Shown here piece after piece: positions 13,882 through 21,681 of a DNA stretch of 64,000 nt. This DNA is from Streptomyces venezuelae (lineage in GTDB: Bacteria > Actinomycetota > Actinomycetes > Streptomycetales > Streptomycetaceae): contig NZ_CP029193.1 of assembly GCF_008642355.1 (NCBI RefSeq), positions 1,054,001 to 1,118,000 of the forward strand, in the 5' to 3' direction. The notes beneath the pieces were generated by a model, which was given only the letters and a program-made list of their open reading frames with translations, was not told the DNA's origin and did no database searches. How positions within the stretch are numbered: the stretch's first letter is position 1; every line of letters begins with the position of its first letter. The position numbers and the translations under genes were made by a program.

Positions 13882-15156
13882 TCAGTCGGTGCGGCGCGCC
13901 ATGGCGGCGGGGCTGTGCGGGTCGCACCGCCAGCCGCAGGGGTAGAGGCGGGCCGGTGCGCCGCACGCTGTAGTGCCGGATTCGCACAGGCCTGGCGTGA
14001 CGCGGCGGAGCAGGGGCGGCTGGGGTTTGGCGATGTTCCTAGAGGCCTCCGGCTGCACCGCGCTGCGGGTCTCAAGGACGACGGTGCGGCTCGTATGCAG
14101 CTCTTTGGGCTCGGAGCGGAAGTCCGAGGCGGGCCGGTCCTCCGTGCACAGCGACCGCCTGTCGCCGTCACGGACCACGGTGCGCTCCCGGTCGGCCGGC
14201 TTCTCCTCGGGCCCGTTGGCCTCCGTGTAGCGGTGCCAATGGTCAGCAGGGAGCCAGCCCCACCTTCCCTCGCGCTGGAAGGGAATGCGGGCTCCCCCGG
14301 CGGCCTCAACGATGAAGCGGGTCAGCGTCAGTGCCGCCTTCCCCGTATCGGACGCGGCGCTCGACTGGTGCTCGGGCACGAGGATGCGGTGCCAGTCACC
14401 GCAATAGGCTTCAGCAATGGGGTTGTTGGGGTCGAACGGCTTGTTGGGGCAGCGGTTGATGGACCCGCCCGGGGTACAGTGCCCCTCCTCGACGACGTAG
14501 TTGCCGTCTCGGACTTCGATCGGGTTCTTCTGCACCCGGATTACGGAGGCGGGCAGTCCGGGGGTACGGACGTAGGGCACTGTCCCGACCCCAGCGTGGC
14601 CGGGGTCCACGAAGTCCCATACGGAGCGGACGTTGGAGCGGCGGCGGAATCCTTCGCGCAGACGCATGGAACGAGCGGTCTGCTCGCTGAGCTGCGGCTC
14701 GTAGCCGAGGACGATTCCGTTGTCGCCGGTGATGCGGACGTCGAGGCGCGCACGGCCGTCCGGGGTAGACGACTCTGCCTCTGCGTGAAAGCCGTGGTCC
14801 TCGGAGTCCTTGGCGACGCGCTCCTTGCGGGCCATGTGCTCGTCGGATTCGTGGCTGATCGGCTTCTCGCCCGGCCTGCGGTAGTGCGACGGAAGCCAGA
14901 CTCCGTCCCGCTGGACCAAGTACATCGGTGCGCGCCGGCGGCGCAGGTCCCGGCAATCGGGGCAGATCAGTCCGCGCTTCTCGACAGGCACGCGGCCGCG
15001 CATCTTCAGCAGCTTCTCGCGCAACCCCGGGATCTCCGGGATGCCGAGGTCCGGGCGGTCCAGGTCGAGATTGCGGCCCGCAGGCTCGTAGCAGACGGGG
15101 TTGCGGTAGAGCTCTTCGTCCGTCTCTGGCTCGAGGTCGTCGTCGCTGTAGTTCAC
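13882..15156 (-). CDS. CoiA-like (putative nuclease-fold) protein
   Basis: 424 residues from GTG 15156 with AAAGGAG upstream. Near residues 70-75 there is one CPDC zinc motif. Residues about 110-200 (HMARKERVAKDSEDHG; ARLDVRIT; LGYEPQLSEQTARS) resemble the CoiA family core: H, then D and ExQ/S residues of a PD-(D/E)xK-type site. CoiA promotes recombination during competence in Firmicutes; phage relatives are of unknown role. A second Cys-rich region closes the protein (LYPCGWRCDP). Moderate confidence in the family, low in activity. Confidence 0.45.
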   Translation of the reverse strand: MNYSDDDLEPETDEELYRNPVCYEPAGRNLDLDRPDLGIPEIPGLREKLLKMRGRVPVEKRGLICPDCRDLRRRRAPMYLVQRDGVWLPSHYRRPGEKPISHESDEHMARKERVAKDSEDHGFHAEAESSTPDGRARLDVRITGDNGIVLGYEPQLSEQTARSMRLREGFRRRSNVRSVWDFVDPGHAGVGTVPYVRTPGLPASVIRVQKNPIEVRDGNYVVEEGHCTPGGSINRCPNKPFDPNNPIAEAYCGDWHRILVPEHQSSAASDTGKAALTLTRFIVEAAGGARIPFQREGRWGWLPADHWHRYTEANGPEEKPADRERTVVRDGDRRSLCTEDRPASDFRSEPKELHTSRTVVLETRSAVQPEASRNIAKPQPPLLRRVTPGLCESGTTACGAPARLYPCGWRCDPHSPAAMARRTD

Positions 15157-15242
15157 GTCCGGCTCCTTTCGATCAGGCGGTGCGGATGGGTCGGCGGGGT
15201 GGTGGCGCGCGGGTCAGGGTCCGGCGCGGGGGCGGGCCGCGG

Positions 15243-16595
15243 TCACGCGGCGGCTGCCGTGGTGCGGTTGAGCGCGTCGGCGACGCGAGTGCCGACCCAT
15301 TGGGCGACGTTGCAGCTGACGGCGTTTCCGGCCTGCATGGTCTGGGCGGCTCTGCCGCCGGTGACGATGTAGTCGGTGGGGAATCGCTGGGCGTATAGCT
15401 GTTCGCGGGGCTGGATCATCCGGTAGTGGCAGTCTTCGATCTCCGGCGCGGGGATCACGGCCGTGAGGTCGGTGATGTCGCGGTAGGGGATGACGAGCCC
15501 GTGGTGGTTGCCCTTGGCGGTGACGGTGGCGAGTGGCGCGATGTGGGCGGGCTCGGCTCCCCCGTTGCGCCGGTATTCGACGACGAACGCGTCGCGGGCG
15601 GCGGGAGGGGTGAGGACGGCGTCGCCGATCTTTACGGTGCGGGAGGCGAGGGGCCATTCATCGGCGCGGACGCCGCGGCCGTCATGCCCGCCGTGGTTGA
15701 CGGTGAGGACCAGTGGCTTGTCGCCGCCGAGCCGGTCGAGGCCGGCCTGGATCCTATTGCGGGTGTTGGCGACGAGAGGCCGGAGTCCGTGCTGGGCGCG
15801 GTCGCTGATGCGGACGCCGAGGTTGGTCCAGTCGATGATGCTGGCGGCCGGGCGAATGTAAGGCTCGACGATGGCGTGGCCGCAGGCGCGGTGGGGGCAG
15901 CGGTAGTCGTACTGCTGCTTGTACTTGCCGATGCGGCGGCCGTTGCGCCACGTCTGTACGGCGTCGACGTCCTGCTCGCAGGCGGTGCACCAGGCGGGCG
16001 GGGTGGGCTTCAGGTCCGGCAGCGGGATGCTCTGCTGGGTGAAGACAATGTAGATGCGGTCCCGCCATTGCGGCGCTGGAGCATTGTCGTGGCCACCGAT
16101 GTGCGCGGATGAGGCGGACACGACCTGCGAGCGGTAGCCGAGCATTTCCATGCCCTTGCGCCACCAGTCGAAGAGTTCCCAGTCGACGGCGAACTCGACG
16201 ACGTTCTCGCAGAGGATGGCCTGGTAGCGGTGGACTTCGGTGGCGCGGATGACGTCGTAGGCGGTGGCGCGGGTGCGTTCCCAGGCGGCGTCGGGCACGG
16301 AGCCGAGTTCGTCGATTTCGAGGGCCATCTGGCCGCGGGTGCGGCGGCGTCCTCCGGCGGGGCTCATCTCGGTGCAGATCGGGGATGCCCAGAGGATGTC
16401 GGTTTTGGGCAGGCGCCGCATGTCGTAGTTGTTGACGTCGGCGCACAGGTGGTCGGCGTCGCGGTGGTTCGCGGCGTGGGTTTCGATGGCCTGCGACCAG
16501 TGGTTAGCGGCGAGTTTCAGTTCGAAGCCCGCGGCGACCAGCCCGGTGCTTGAGCCGCCGGCGCCGCAGAAGATGTCTGTGAAGGTGAGCGACAT
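15243..16595 (-). CDS. DNA (cytosine-5) methyltransferase
   Basis: 450 residues from ATG 16595. Motif I FCGAGGSSTG (9-18) binds S-adenosylmethionine; motif IV is PICTEMS (72-78) with catalytic C74, a variant of the usual PPCQ; motif VI is ENV (130-132); motif VIII WRDRIYIV; motif X has GNAVS near the C-terminus. A CxxC pair and CPHRACGH in the middle suggest a zinc insert in the target-recognition region. It methylates cytosine C5 in a sequence that cannot be read here. No restriction enzyme is adjacent, so self-protection or regulation is likely. It directly follows whiB (TGATG overlap). Confidence 0.85.
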   Translation of the reverse strand: MSLTFTDIFCGAGGSSTGLVAAGFELKLAANHWSQAIETHAANHRDADHLCADVNNYDMRRLPKTDILWASPICTEMSPAGGRRRTRGQMALEIDELGSVPDAAWERTRATAYDVIRATEVHRYQAILCENVVEFAVDWELFDWWRKGMEMLGYRSQVVSASSAHIGGHDNAPAPQWRDRIYIVFTQQSIPLPDLKPTPPAWCTACEQDVDAVQTWRNGRRIGKYKQQYDYRCPHRACGHAIVEPYIRPAASIIDWTNLGVRISDRAQHGLRPLVANTRNRIQAGLDRLGGDKPLVLTVNHGGHDGRGVRADEWPLASRTVKIGDAVLTPPAARDAFVVEYRRNGGAEPAHIAPLATVTAKGNHHGLVIPYRDITDLTAVIPAPEIEDCHYRMIQPREQLYAQRFPTDYIVTGGRAAQTMQAGNAVSCNVAQWVGTRVADALNRTTAAAA

Positions 16596-16834
16596 CAGGA
16601 GGCCTCCCGGTTTTGTCGTGTGCGGGTGGTGGGTGTGAGTCCGCCCCAGGTGCCGTGGCGGAGGTGGCGGTGGCTGGTGCCCTCGTATGCGGCGGCGGCT
16701 TCGGTACAGTCCTCGCGGACGGGGCAGCGGTCGCAGATCTGCTTGGCCTGCCGGTAGCCGGCGGCACTGTTGGGGAAGAACAGGTCCGGCCCGACCTGCG
16801 CGCACAAGGCGTCGGCCATCCAGTCGAAGCTCAT
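16595..16834 (-). CDS. WhiB-family transcription regulator (phage-borne)
   Basis: 79 residues, the usual WhiB size. Four cluster cysteines are present: C11, C34, C37 and C43 (CDRCPVREDC), followed by GTWGG at 61-65, the turn motif that contacts sigma factor. The family holds a 4Fe-4S cluster and binds the principal sigma factor to redirect transcription. A phage-encoded WhiB has been shown in mycobacteriophage TM4 to block host WhiB2. Coupled to an HTH gene upstream (ATGA) and the methyltransferase downstream (TGATG). Confidence 0.9.
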   Translation of the reverse strand: MSFDWMADALCAQVGPDLFFPNSAAGYRQAKQICDRCPVREDCTEAAAAYEGTSHRHLRHGTWGGLTPTTRTRQNREAS

Positions 16835-17640
16835 GCCGCCACCTGCTCTCGAGCACGGCCGCGGGCGCGGACGACGATCCGCTGGTGGCAGCCGAGTTGG
16901 AGGGCGATGTCGGCGGCGGATTGGCCTTGCGCGGTGAGTGCGGCGACGCGCTGTGGATCGGCGTAGACCTTGGTCCTGGTCCTGGTGCTGGCCTTGGCTT
17001 CGCTGTGCCACCCGGTCTCGGGCTTGCTGGCCGGGTCGTCGATGTCGTCCCAGGCGAGGGGGCCGTGCCAGCCGCTGGACTGAGCCCGGTTGCGTGCTCG
17101 GACGCTGTTGCCGGGCAGCTTGGTCATAGCCGTGTACGCGGCGGCGATGCGGCGGGCGTAGCCGGCGGTGACGTGGTGGTGCTCGTGGCTGATGAGCTTC
17201 CCGAGGGGCGCCCTGTGGACGCGTGCTGTGGCTGCGATGGCGTTGAGCGGGTGCCCGATGTACATGAGGGCGCGGACTCGTCGGATCGTCCCGGTGGCGT
17301 CGACGTAGGACTTGGCGTCGACGGTGGATACGTGTGGTTGTGCGGTGATGATGCGGGCGGCGATGTCGGCGCGGATGGTCGGGTAGTGGCCGTTGCAGAG
17401 GGAGACGATGGTGCGTTCGGCACAGTCGGCGACGGTTGCGATCTGATGGCGGGACCAGCCGGCGTCGACGAGCTTGCGGACGTGTGCGGCGGCGGGTGAG
17501 GCGTCGACGCGTCGGCGGCCGTTGCGTTCTCGGTCGAGGCGGTAGCGGCTCATGTAGCGGTAGTTGGCCTGCCTGCATCCTTTCGAGTCACAGCCGCGGA
17601 GGTAGCAGGCTCGGCTCGGGGTGTGGTCGGCGGTGGTCAC
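16831..17640 (-). CDS. multi-HTH DNA-binding protein
   Basis: 269 residues from GTG 17640 with AGGAGGAA upstream. The N-terminus has CYLRGCDSKGCRQANYRYMS, a Cys cluster plus basic helix. Helix-turn-helix segments follow at about 50-75 (VRKLVDAGWSRHQIATVADC) and at the C-terminus (RVAALTAQGQSAADIALQLG). The Cys cluster and HTH pattern resemble proteins encoded beside WhiB in other actinophages. Likely a transcription regulator; target unknown. Overlaps both neighbours by four bases. Confidence 0.65.
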   Translation of the reverse strand: MTTADHTPSRACYLRGCDSKGCRQANYRYMSRYRLDRERNGRRRVDASPAAAHVRKLVDAGWSRHQIATVADCAERTIVSLCNGHYPTIRADIAARIITAQPHVSTVDAKSYVDATGTIRRVRALMYIGHPLNAIAATARVHRAPLGKLISHEHHHVTAGYARRIAAAYTAMTKLPGNSVRARNRAQSSGWHGPLAWDDIDDPASKPETGWHSEAKASTRTRTKVYADPQRVAALTAQGQSAADIALQLGCHQRIVVRARGRAREQVAA

Positions 17641-17831
17641 GGCTGTTCCTCCTGCCGGGTCTGGATGTCGGTGATGGTCTGGTGTGCGCGGGTGAAGCTG
17701 GCGCCGATGCGGTTGCACGCCAGGTAGCCGAGGCCGACGAGGGCGGACAAGCCGAGGGCCACGTACCAGCTGCGTTCGGCCCAGGTGAGGACGGTGGTGT
17801 AGGTGTGGATCACGGCGAGGGCGTCGGCCAT
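17637..17831 (-). CDS. small single-span membrane protein (64 aa)
   Basis: ATG 17831 with an AGGAGG site; the ATG also overlaps the TGA of the upstream 34-aa gene (TGATG). One membrane span at about residues 22-41 (WYVALGLSALVGLGYLACN) is followed by a polar, helical C-terminus (AHQTITDIQTRQEEQP). No family recognised. Confidence 0.65.
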   Translation of the reverse strand: MADALAVIHTYTTVLTWAERSWYVALGLSALVGLGYLACNRIGASFTRAHQTITDIQTRQEEQP

Positions 17832-17935
17832 CACATCCGCCTCCTGCCCCGGCGATTGGCTGTGATCGAGTACAGGGCTCCGAAGGTGCTGGCGGCGAGG
17901 CCGCACAGGCCTGCGACGAGGGCGAGGTGACACAT
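17831..17935 (-). CDS. small membrane protein (34 aa)
   Basis: ATG 17935 overlaps the preceding TGA and its TGA overlaps the next ATG (both TGATG). One Ala/Gly/Leu-rich span (LALVAGLCGLAASTFGALYS) and a basic tail (RRGRRRM) give a positive-inside C-terminus. The double overlap supports translation. Function unknown. Confidence 0.6.
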   Translation of the reverse strand: MCHLALVAGLCGLAASTFGALYSITANRRGRRRM

Positions 17936-18114
17936 CAGGCGGCCACCTCCGGCTTGGCGCAGGGGCAGGCGCAGTTACCTCTGGGCGTGGGCTGGCCGGT
18001 GGCCACGGCGTGCTCGACGTCCTCGCTGCCCCACCAGGGGTGTGGCTTCGGCGGGTCGTAGCAGTGGCCGAACATGCAGTTCCAGCAGCGCGAGTAGCAG
18101 ACGATCACCTCCAT
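17935..18114 (-). CDS. Cys-rich small protein (59 aa)
   Basis: ATG 18114 (GTG 18117 is equally possible) after GGGGAGGG. Seven cysteines: CYSRCWNCMFGHC at the N-terminus and CACPC near the end, enough for one zinc or iron-sulfur site. The length suits a phage accessory zinc peptide. Overlaps the wHTH gene upstream and the 34-aa membrane gene downstream. Confidence 0.65.
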   Translation of the reverse strand: MEVIVCYSRCWNCMFGHCYDPPKPHPWWGSEDVEHAVATGQPTPRGNCACPCAKPEVAA

Positions 18115-18485
18115 CACGCGGCCCTCCCCTGCTGGCGGGCGGTGCGTCGCTGTGCGGCGATGCGGCGGCCCTTGGCGGTGAGTTGCCAGACGGCGATGGG
18201 ATGTCCGTGGGTGGGGCCGCTGGTGGAGGGCACGTACTGGCCGGTTCGCTCGATGATCCCGGCGGTGCGGAGTGAGTTGATCGCGGCGCCGAGGAAGCCA
18301 GTACCGAGGTCGGGGAGGACGTCGCGGATCTGGTTGCAGGAGAACGTCTGGTGCTTTTCCCCGAAGTGGAGGACGGCCTGCTCGACGAGGAAGCGGTCCC
18401 ACTCGGAGTGCTTCGTGATGTCGGCGAGGAGCGCGTCCTTCTCGGTGGACGCGAGCCGCTCGGCGACCGTGAGGCGCTTGATCAT
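18114..18485 (-). CDS. winged-helix-like hypothetical protein
   Basis: 123 residues. Helices at about 5-50, then a probable winged helix (SCNQIRDVLPDLGTGFLGAA, INSLRTAGIIERTG, wing VWQLTAKGRRIA). A similar domain pattern occurs in 19904-20248, so the two may be distant paralogues. Coupled to its neighbours by four-base overlaps. Probable DNA-binding role; target unknown. Confidence 0.6.
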   Translation of the reverse strand: MIKRLTVAERLASTEKDALLADITKHSEWDRFLVEQAVLHFGEKHQTFSCNQIRDVLPDLGTGFLGAAINSLRTAGIIERTGQYVPSTSGPTHGHPIAVWQLTAKGRRIAAQRRTARQQGRAA

Positions 18486-18775
18486 CGAGACACCACTTCC
18501 TGCTGCACGGGCGTGTGGGTGCAGGTGCGGTAGAAGCAGGGCCCGGCCTGCTTACGCCACTGCTTCTTGCTGAGGAGCTCGACGTGGTAGCCCTGCCGGG
18601 TCTCCCGGTCGCGGTCGCGTTGGCGGGGCGTGAAGTTGCGGTGGGCTTCTTCCGGGCCGGTGGCGCCGTCTCCGTACTCGGAGGCATAAGCGCAGCCGTT
18701 GGGGCCGAACAGCACCCAGTGGCAGGAGCGGAGCGGCAGGGTCTCGCCGCCGATCTGGACGAGGAGTTGAGGCAT
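18482..18775 (-). CDS. hypothetical protein (97 aa)
   Basis: The ATG has AAGGAG upstream and opens a transcription unit after a terminator. N-terminal strands (LLVQIGGETLPL, CHWVLFGPNGCAYA), a charged Arg/Asp-rich linker and a Cys pair near the end (CFYRTCTHT). No family recognised. Confidence 0.6.
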   Translation of the reverse strand: MPQLLVQIGGETLPLRSCHWVLFGPNGCAYASEYGDGATGPEEAHRNFTPRQRDRDRETRQGYHVELLSKKQWRKQAGPCFYRTCTHTPVQQEVVSR

Positions 18776-18795
18776 CGTGTGGTCTCCTTGGAGAG

Positions 18796-18824
18796 GAGCC
18801 GGCCGCCTTGCCCGCGGCCGGCTC
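18796..18824 (-). terminator. strong intrinsic terminator
   Basis: Perfect 11-bp stem GAGCCGGCCGC / GCGGCCGGCTC with a 7-base loop, after the stop of the P-loop-less Sak4-like gene. Confidence 0.85.
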
Positions 18825-19598
18825 AGGCGTGCGCGGGCTACCGCTGGGCGTTCTTGAGCGCGGTGCCGCGTTCCTTGATGAAGTCACCGAGGTTGGTCGG
18901 CTCGCCGGTCTGCGGGTGCAGGAGCGGCGTGGCGAGCGCGCCGCGCGATTCGACGTCGCGGTAGGTGGCGAGGAGGCTTTCCGCGGTGGCGTCCGGGGCG
19001 GTCGCGGCGTCAATCCAGGCCGACGGGTCGGTGACCGCGACGCCGTCGTTGAGCCAGTCGAGTAGCGGCTTGGCGATGTCCGTGCTGCCGTCGGGCCGCT
19101 CGAGCACCTGGTTGTGGAGGGCTGGGCAGCGGGACTTGAGGATCCGCAGGGTGTTGGTGACGTCCATGGCGCCGACGACGTCGAACTCGTACTCCACGCC
19201 CTTGCGCTGTTCGGCGCGCATTCCCATGGCGACGGGCTCTTTGCGACCCCGGTCGTTCTCCTGGAGGACCCATTCGGTGTGGGAGCGCATCGTGACGACG
19301 ACGTGCCCGGGGAAGGACAGCAGGGCGTCGATCATTTCGTTCTGCATCGGGGTGCCCTCCTTCCAACCGGCGAAGGAGTTGCCGCCGTAGCGGGACTTGG
19401 CCTTGTCGACCTGTTCGAGGGTTCCGTCGGTGCCTTTCCAGAAGTGGGAGAGGGAGTCGACGAGGACGACCTCGTATCCGGCCTGTGCGGCGGCGGCGAG
19501 GGCCTTGACGAGGTCGCGGGGGTCGAAGCGCTGCATCTGCAGGACATCGAACTGGATGCCGTTAATGCCGACGTACTTGGAGGCGGCGCCTCGTTCAG
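18815..19598 (-). repeat. direct repeat, copy 1 of a duplicated ATPase segment
   Basis: About 785 bp with a second copy at about 21668-22452 in the same orientation. It covers the C-terminal three quarters of the Sak4-like ATPase and the spacer down to the terminator arm. By eye the encoded proteins differ at roughly 35 of 250 positions. Confidence 0.85.
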
Positions 19599-19713
19599 TC
19601 TTCGGCGGCCTCTTGGGGAGCTTGTGAGCCCGCCCCTTGATGATGACGTCGGCGTCCGTCATGCCGGGGAACATGTCGCCGACCGGCTGGTTGCGTTTGC
19701 TGCGGCTGCTCAC
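18838..19713 (-). CDS. Sak4-like ATPase paralogue lacking the Walker A motif
   Basis: 291 residues from GTG 19713 (GTGA overlap with 19710-19904). From T39 to the C-terminus it matches the 21695-22666 protein from its T72 on, including Walker B (VVLVDS, D86) and the HTEW and FDVVGAMDV segments. The first 38 residues are different (MSSRSKRNQPVGDMFPGMTD onward) and replace the whole P-loop region, so ATP binding should be lost unless supplied by the paralogue. It may be a regulatory or structural subunit, or a fossil duplicate; the intact frame, coupling and terminator argue that it is expressed. Confidence 0.8.
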   Translation of the reverse strand: MSSRSKRNQPVGDMFPGMTDADVIIKGRAHKLPKRPPKTERGAASKYVGINGIQFDVLQMQRFDPRDLVKALAAAAQAGYEVVLVDSLSHFWKGTDGTLEQVDKAKSRYGGNSFAGWKEGTPMQNEMIDALLSFPGHVVVTMRSHTEWVLQENDRGRKEPVAMGMRAEQRKGVEYEFDVVGAMDVTNTLRILKSRCPALHNQVLERPDGSTDIAKPLLDWLNDGVAVTDPSAWIDAATAPDATAESLLATYRDVESRGALATPLLHPQTGEPTNLGDFIKERGTALKNAQR

Positions 19714-19904
19714 AGGTCCGGTTCCCTTCCGTGCTGGTGGTCGTTGGCGGCGGTGAGGATGTCGTCGAGGAGCGGGTTCGGGTCCTGGATGCGGATCTCG
19801 GCGTGCGCGTTGTCCGTGAAGGGCTCGAAGCAGATGAGGCAGATCAGGACGAACACGTCGGGGCCCTCGTTACGGAGGCGGAATTGGCGCGGATCGGCGG
19901 CCAT
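19710..19904 (-). CDS. small hypothetical protein (64 aa)
   Basis: ATG 19904 overlaps the preceding TGA (TGATG) and its TGA overlaps the GTG of the P-loop-less ATPase. Central CLICFEPF is a single CxxC in a hydrophobic stretch (VFVLICLICF). The C-terminus is acidic and His-rich. No family recognised. Confidence 0.6.
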   Translation of the reverse strand: MAADPRQFRLRNEGPDVFVLICLICFEPFTDNAHAEIRIQDPNPLLDDILTAANDHQHGREPDL

Positions 19905-20248
19905 CACGTCCGCCCCCTCGCGGCGGGGGTGCCCTTCCAGGTGCGGACCCCGGAGTGGTGGGCGGTGGGCCGGTTGGTGCAGGCCCAGCCCGCGGTCCGC
20001 ACGTAGCCCTCGTCGCGGAGGAGCGTCATCAGCCGGCCCCAGTGCGCCTGAGGTACAGGCGGCGACGGGAGGTCGTGGGTGTCGGCGATCTCGTAGCAGG
20101 TGAAGACGCGGCCCGTCGCGGCGGCGTCTATGAACTTGGGCCAGACCTCTGCGAGCCACGACTCGTAGTCCTCCGCCTGCCGCTGCGTCTTCGTCTTGTG
20201 CGGGGCGGGGACGCTACCGTCGAGAGCGGGCTGCACGGTCGCGGTCAT
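19904..20248 (-). CDS. winged-helix-like hypothetical protein
   Basis: 114 residues, overlapping the DUF5131 stop by four bases. A helical N-terminus (KTQRQAEDYESWLAEVWPKF) precedes a likely winged helix (FTCYEIADTHDLPSPP, HWGRLMTLLRDEGYVRTAGW). The layout resembles 18114-18485. The C-terminus is basic. Probable DNA-binding protein of unknown target. Confidence 0.55.
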   Translation of the reverse strand: MTATVQPALDGSVPAPHKTKTQRQAEDYESWLAEVWPKFIDAAATGRVFTCYEIADTHDLPSPPVPQAHWGRLMTLLRDEGYVRTAGWACTNRPTAHHSGVRTWKGTPAARGRT

Positions 20249-21282
20249 GAGGCAACTCCCGTCGTGGTGGGGAACTGATCCCAGGTGCGGCCATCGAGTT
20301 CACGGCCGGCGGCCCTCTTGCCGACACGGCGCATCTCCCAGCGATGGCCAAGGTCGTCAATGGGCTCGCCGACGAACACGCAGCCCTTGTCGGAGGCGCC
20401 GATGGCCATGTAGCCGGTCGGCTGGTAGGCACCCCACTGCTTGAACAGGTACGGGACCTCGGCGGCGGAGCACTGATCGCGGAGGGCGCGAGCCCAGTCG
20501 GGGCTCATCGGCCGGGCTCCAGGACCGGATTCTCCGCCTGCGATGACCCATCCGATCGGCTGTCCGTTCGGGCGACCGTTGCCGGTGTGGCTGCCGGTCC
20601 ACATGCCGTCGGCTCCACAGTTCGGGCAGTGCCGCTGGAGAGGGCCGGTGAAGTAGCAGCGGCAGGACGGTTCCTGGCAGCGCCAGTTCGCGGGCCCGGC
20701 GGGCATCCACGCCGACAGGTCGACGGGACCGAGGAGCGGTTCACACGACAGGAATCGCACCGCGGCCAGAGTCTCCACTAGCGCCGGGATGCGGAGGTCG
20801 GCGCGCTTCTGATCCTCCACGCTCACGCCCAGCCACACATTCGGCAGCGGCCAGTCGAAGTCACCGCAGCCAGGCCGGATCTCCTCGCGGTAGCCGTCGA
20901 CCTGGGCGACGAACGCGTGACTTTTGAGGAGGGACCGCATCCGCCCGTGGCGCTTGGTCAGCACCTGGTAGGTGTGCTGTGGCGTCAACGCCATGATCGC
21001 GAAGACGTGAGCGATGTACGAGTCGGGGACGACCTTGTGGAACAAGTCGCTCATGGAATTTACGAAGACCTTGCGGGGCTTGCGCCAGCGCAGCGGCATG
21101 GTCAGGGCGTTGGGGCGGAGAGTGAGGTCGAAGCCGTTCTCGAAGTGGTGGCCGGGGATGCCGCGCCAGCGCTCGGCGAACGTCTCGGCGTAGCAGTTGT
21201 CGCAGCCCGGCGTGACCTTGGTGCAGCCGGTGATCGGATTCCAGGTGGCGTCGGTCCACTCGATCGTTGTCGTAGCGCTCAT
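20245..21282 (-). CDS. DUF5131 family protein (phage Gp37/Gp68)
   Basis: 345 residues from ATG 21282 with GAGGAGG upstream. The N-terminus has the family signature IEWTDATWNPITGC and then GCDNCYAE, with C20, C27 and C30 forming a radical-SAM-like triad. A zinc insert (CQEPSCRCYF...HCPNCGADG) occupies about 220-245, and WVIAGGESGPGARPM follows. Families of this type are related to spore photoproduct lyase-like enzymes, but the reaction is not known to me. First found in phages. Confidence 0.8.
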   Translation of the reverse strand: MSATTTIEWTDATWNPITGCTKVTPGCDNCYAETFAERWRGIPGHHFENGFDLTLRPNALTMPLRWRKPRKVFVNSMSDLFHKVVPDSYIAHVFAIMALTPQHTYQVLTKRHGRMRSLLKSHAFVAQVDGYREEIRPGCGDFDWPLPNVWLGVSVEDQKRADLRIPALVETLAAVRFLSCEPLLGPVDLSAWMPAGPANWRCQEPSCRCYFTGPLQRHCPNCGADGMWTGSHTGNGRPNGQPIGWVIAGGESGPGARPMSPDWARALRDQCSAAEVPYLFKQWGAYQPTGYMAIGASDKGCVFVGEPIDDLGHRWEMRRVGKRAAGRELDGRTWDQFPTTTGVAS

Positions 21283-21617
21283 CGGGCCGCCTCCTCGAAG
21301 ACGGCGTTGACCATGGCGTTGTGGGCGTCGGCGGCGTTGTTGAAGCAGTCGGTGCACAGGAACGTGACGGGCGGCTCGTAGTCGGGGTCGTGCCAGGGCT
21401 GGGCGGGCGGCTGGAACCGGAACAGGCGGCGGGCCTGGCTGCAGTCGGGGCAGTGGCCGTCGCGGGAGCTGCCGACGATCAGGGCCTCTTCCTGGCGGCG
21501 GAGCTCGGCCTCGTGGTCGGCGTAGGTGAGGCCGCAGCCGGTGCAGTCGCCGGGACGGAAGATCGACCCGTGCGGCGGCTGGCACGGGAAGCTGTGCTTG
21601 CAGAGCGATACCTTCAT
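21279..21617 (-). CDS. zinc-finger-like hypothetical protein
   Basis: 112 residues from ATG 21617 with AGGAG upstream. Cys/His clusters: CKHSFPCQ at the start, CTGCGLTYADH, CPDC and CTDCF, enough for two zinc sites. The start resembles small zinc-ribbon phage proteins. Overlaps the DUF5131 ATG by four bases. It is the first gene after the terminator at 21653. Confidence 0.6.
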   Translation of the reverse strand: MKVSLCKHSFPCQPPHGSIFRPGDCTGCGLTYADHEAELRRQEEALIVGSSRDGHCPDCSQARRLFRFQPPAQPWHDPDYEPPVTFLCTDCFNNAADAHNAMVNAVFEEAAR

Positions 21618-21652
21618 GGCGGTTGTCTCCTGGATGTGGTGTGCTGGGTTCC

Positions 21653-21681
21653 GAGCCGCCCCGATACCCGCGGGGCGGCTC
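21653..21681 (-). terminator. intrinsic terminator hairpin
   Basis: 10-bp stem GAGCCGCCCC / GGGGCGGCTC with a 9-base loop, after the stop of the complete Sak4-like gene. It is the counterpart of the hairpin at 18796 next to the duplicate. Confidence 0.8.

Noticed and set aside
15157..15242. Open frame continuing after the C5 methyltransferase stop for about 28 codons up to the CoiA-like start
   Set aside because: Pro/Arg-rich and without a start codon; likely chance, although stop readthrough cannot be excluded.
13381..15372. Very long plus-strand open frame (663 codons) opposite the CoiA-like and initiator genes
   Set aside because: Shadow frame. It is rich in Arg/Gly/Val, has no ribosome-binding site, and lies antisense to two genes with good starts, motifs and four-base couplings.
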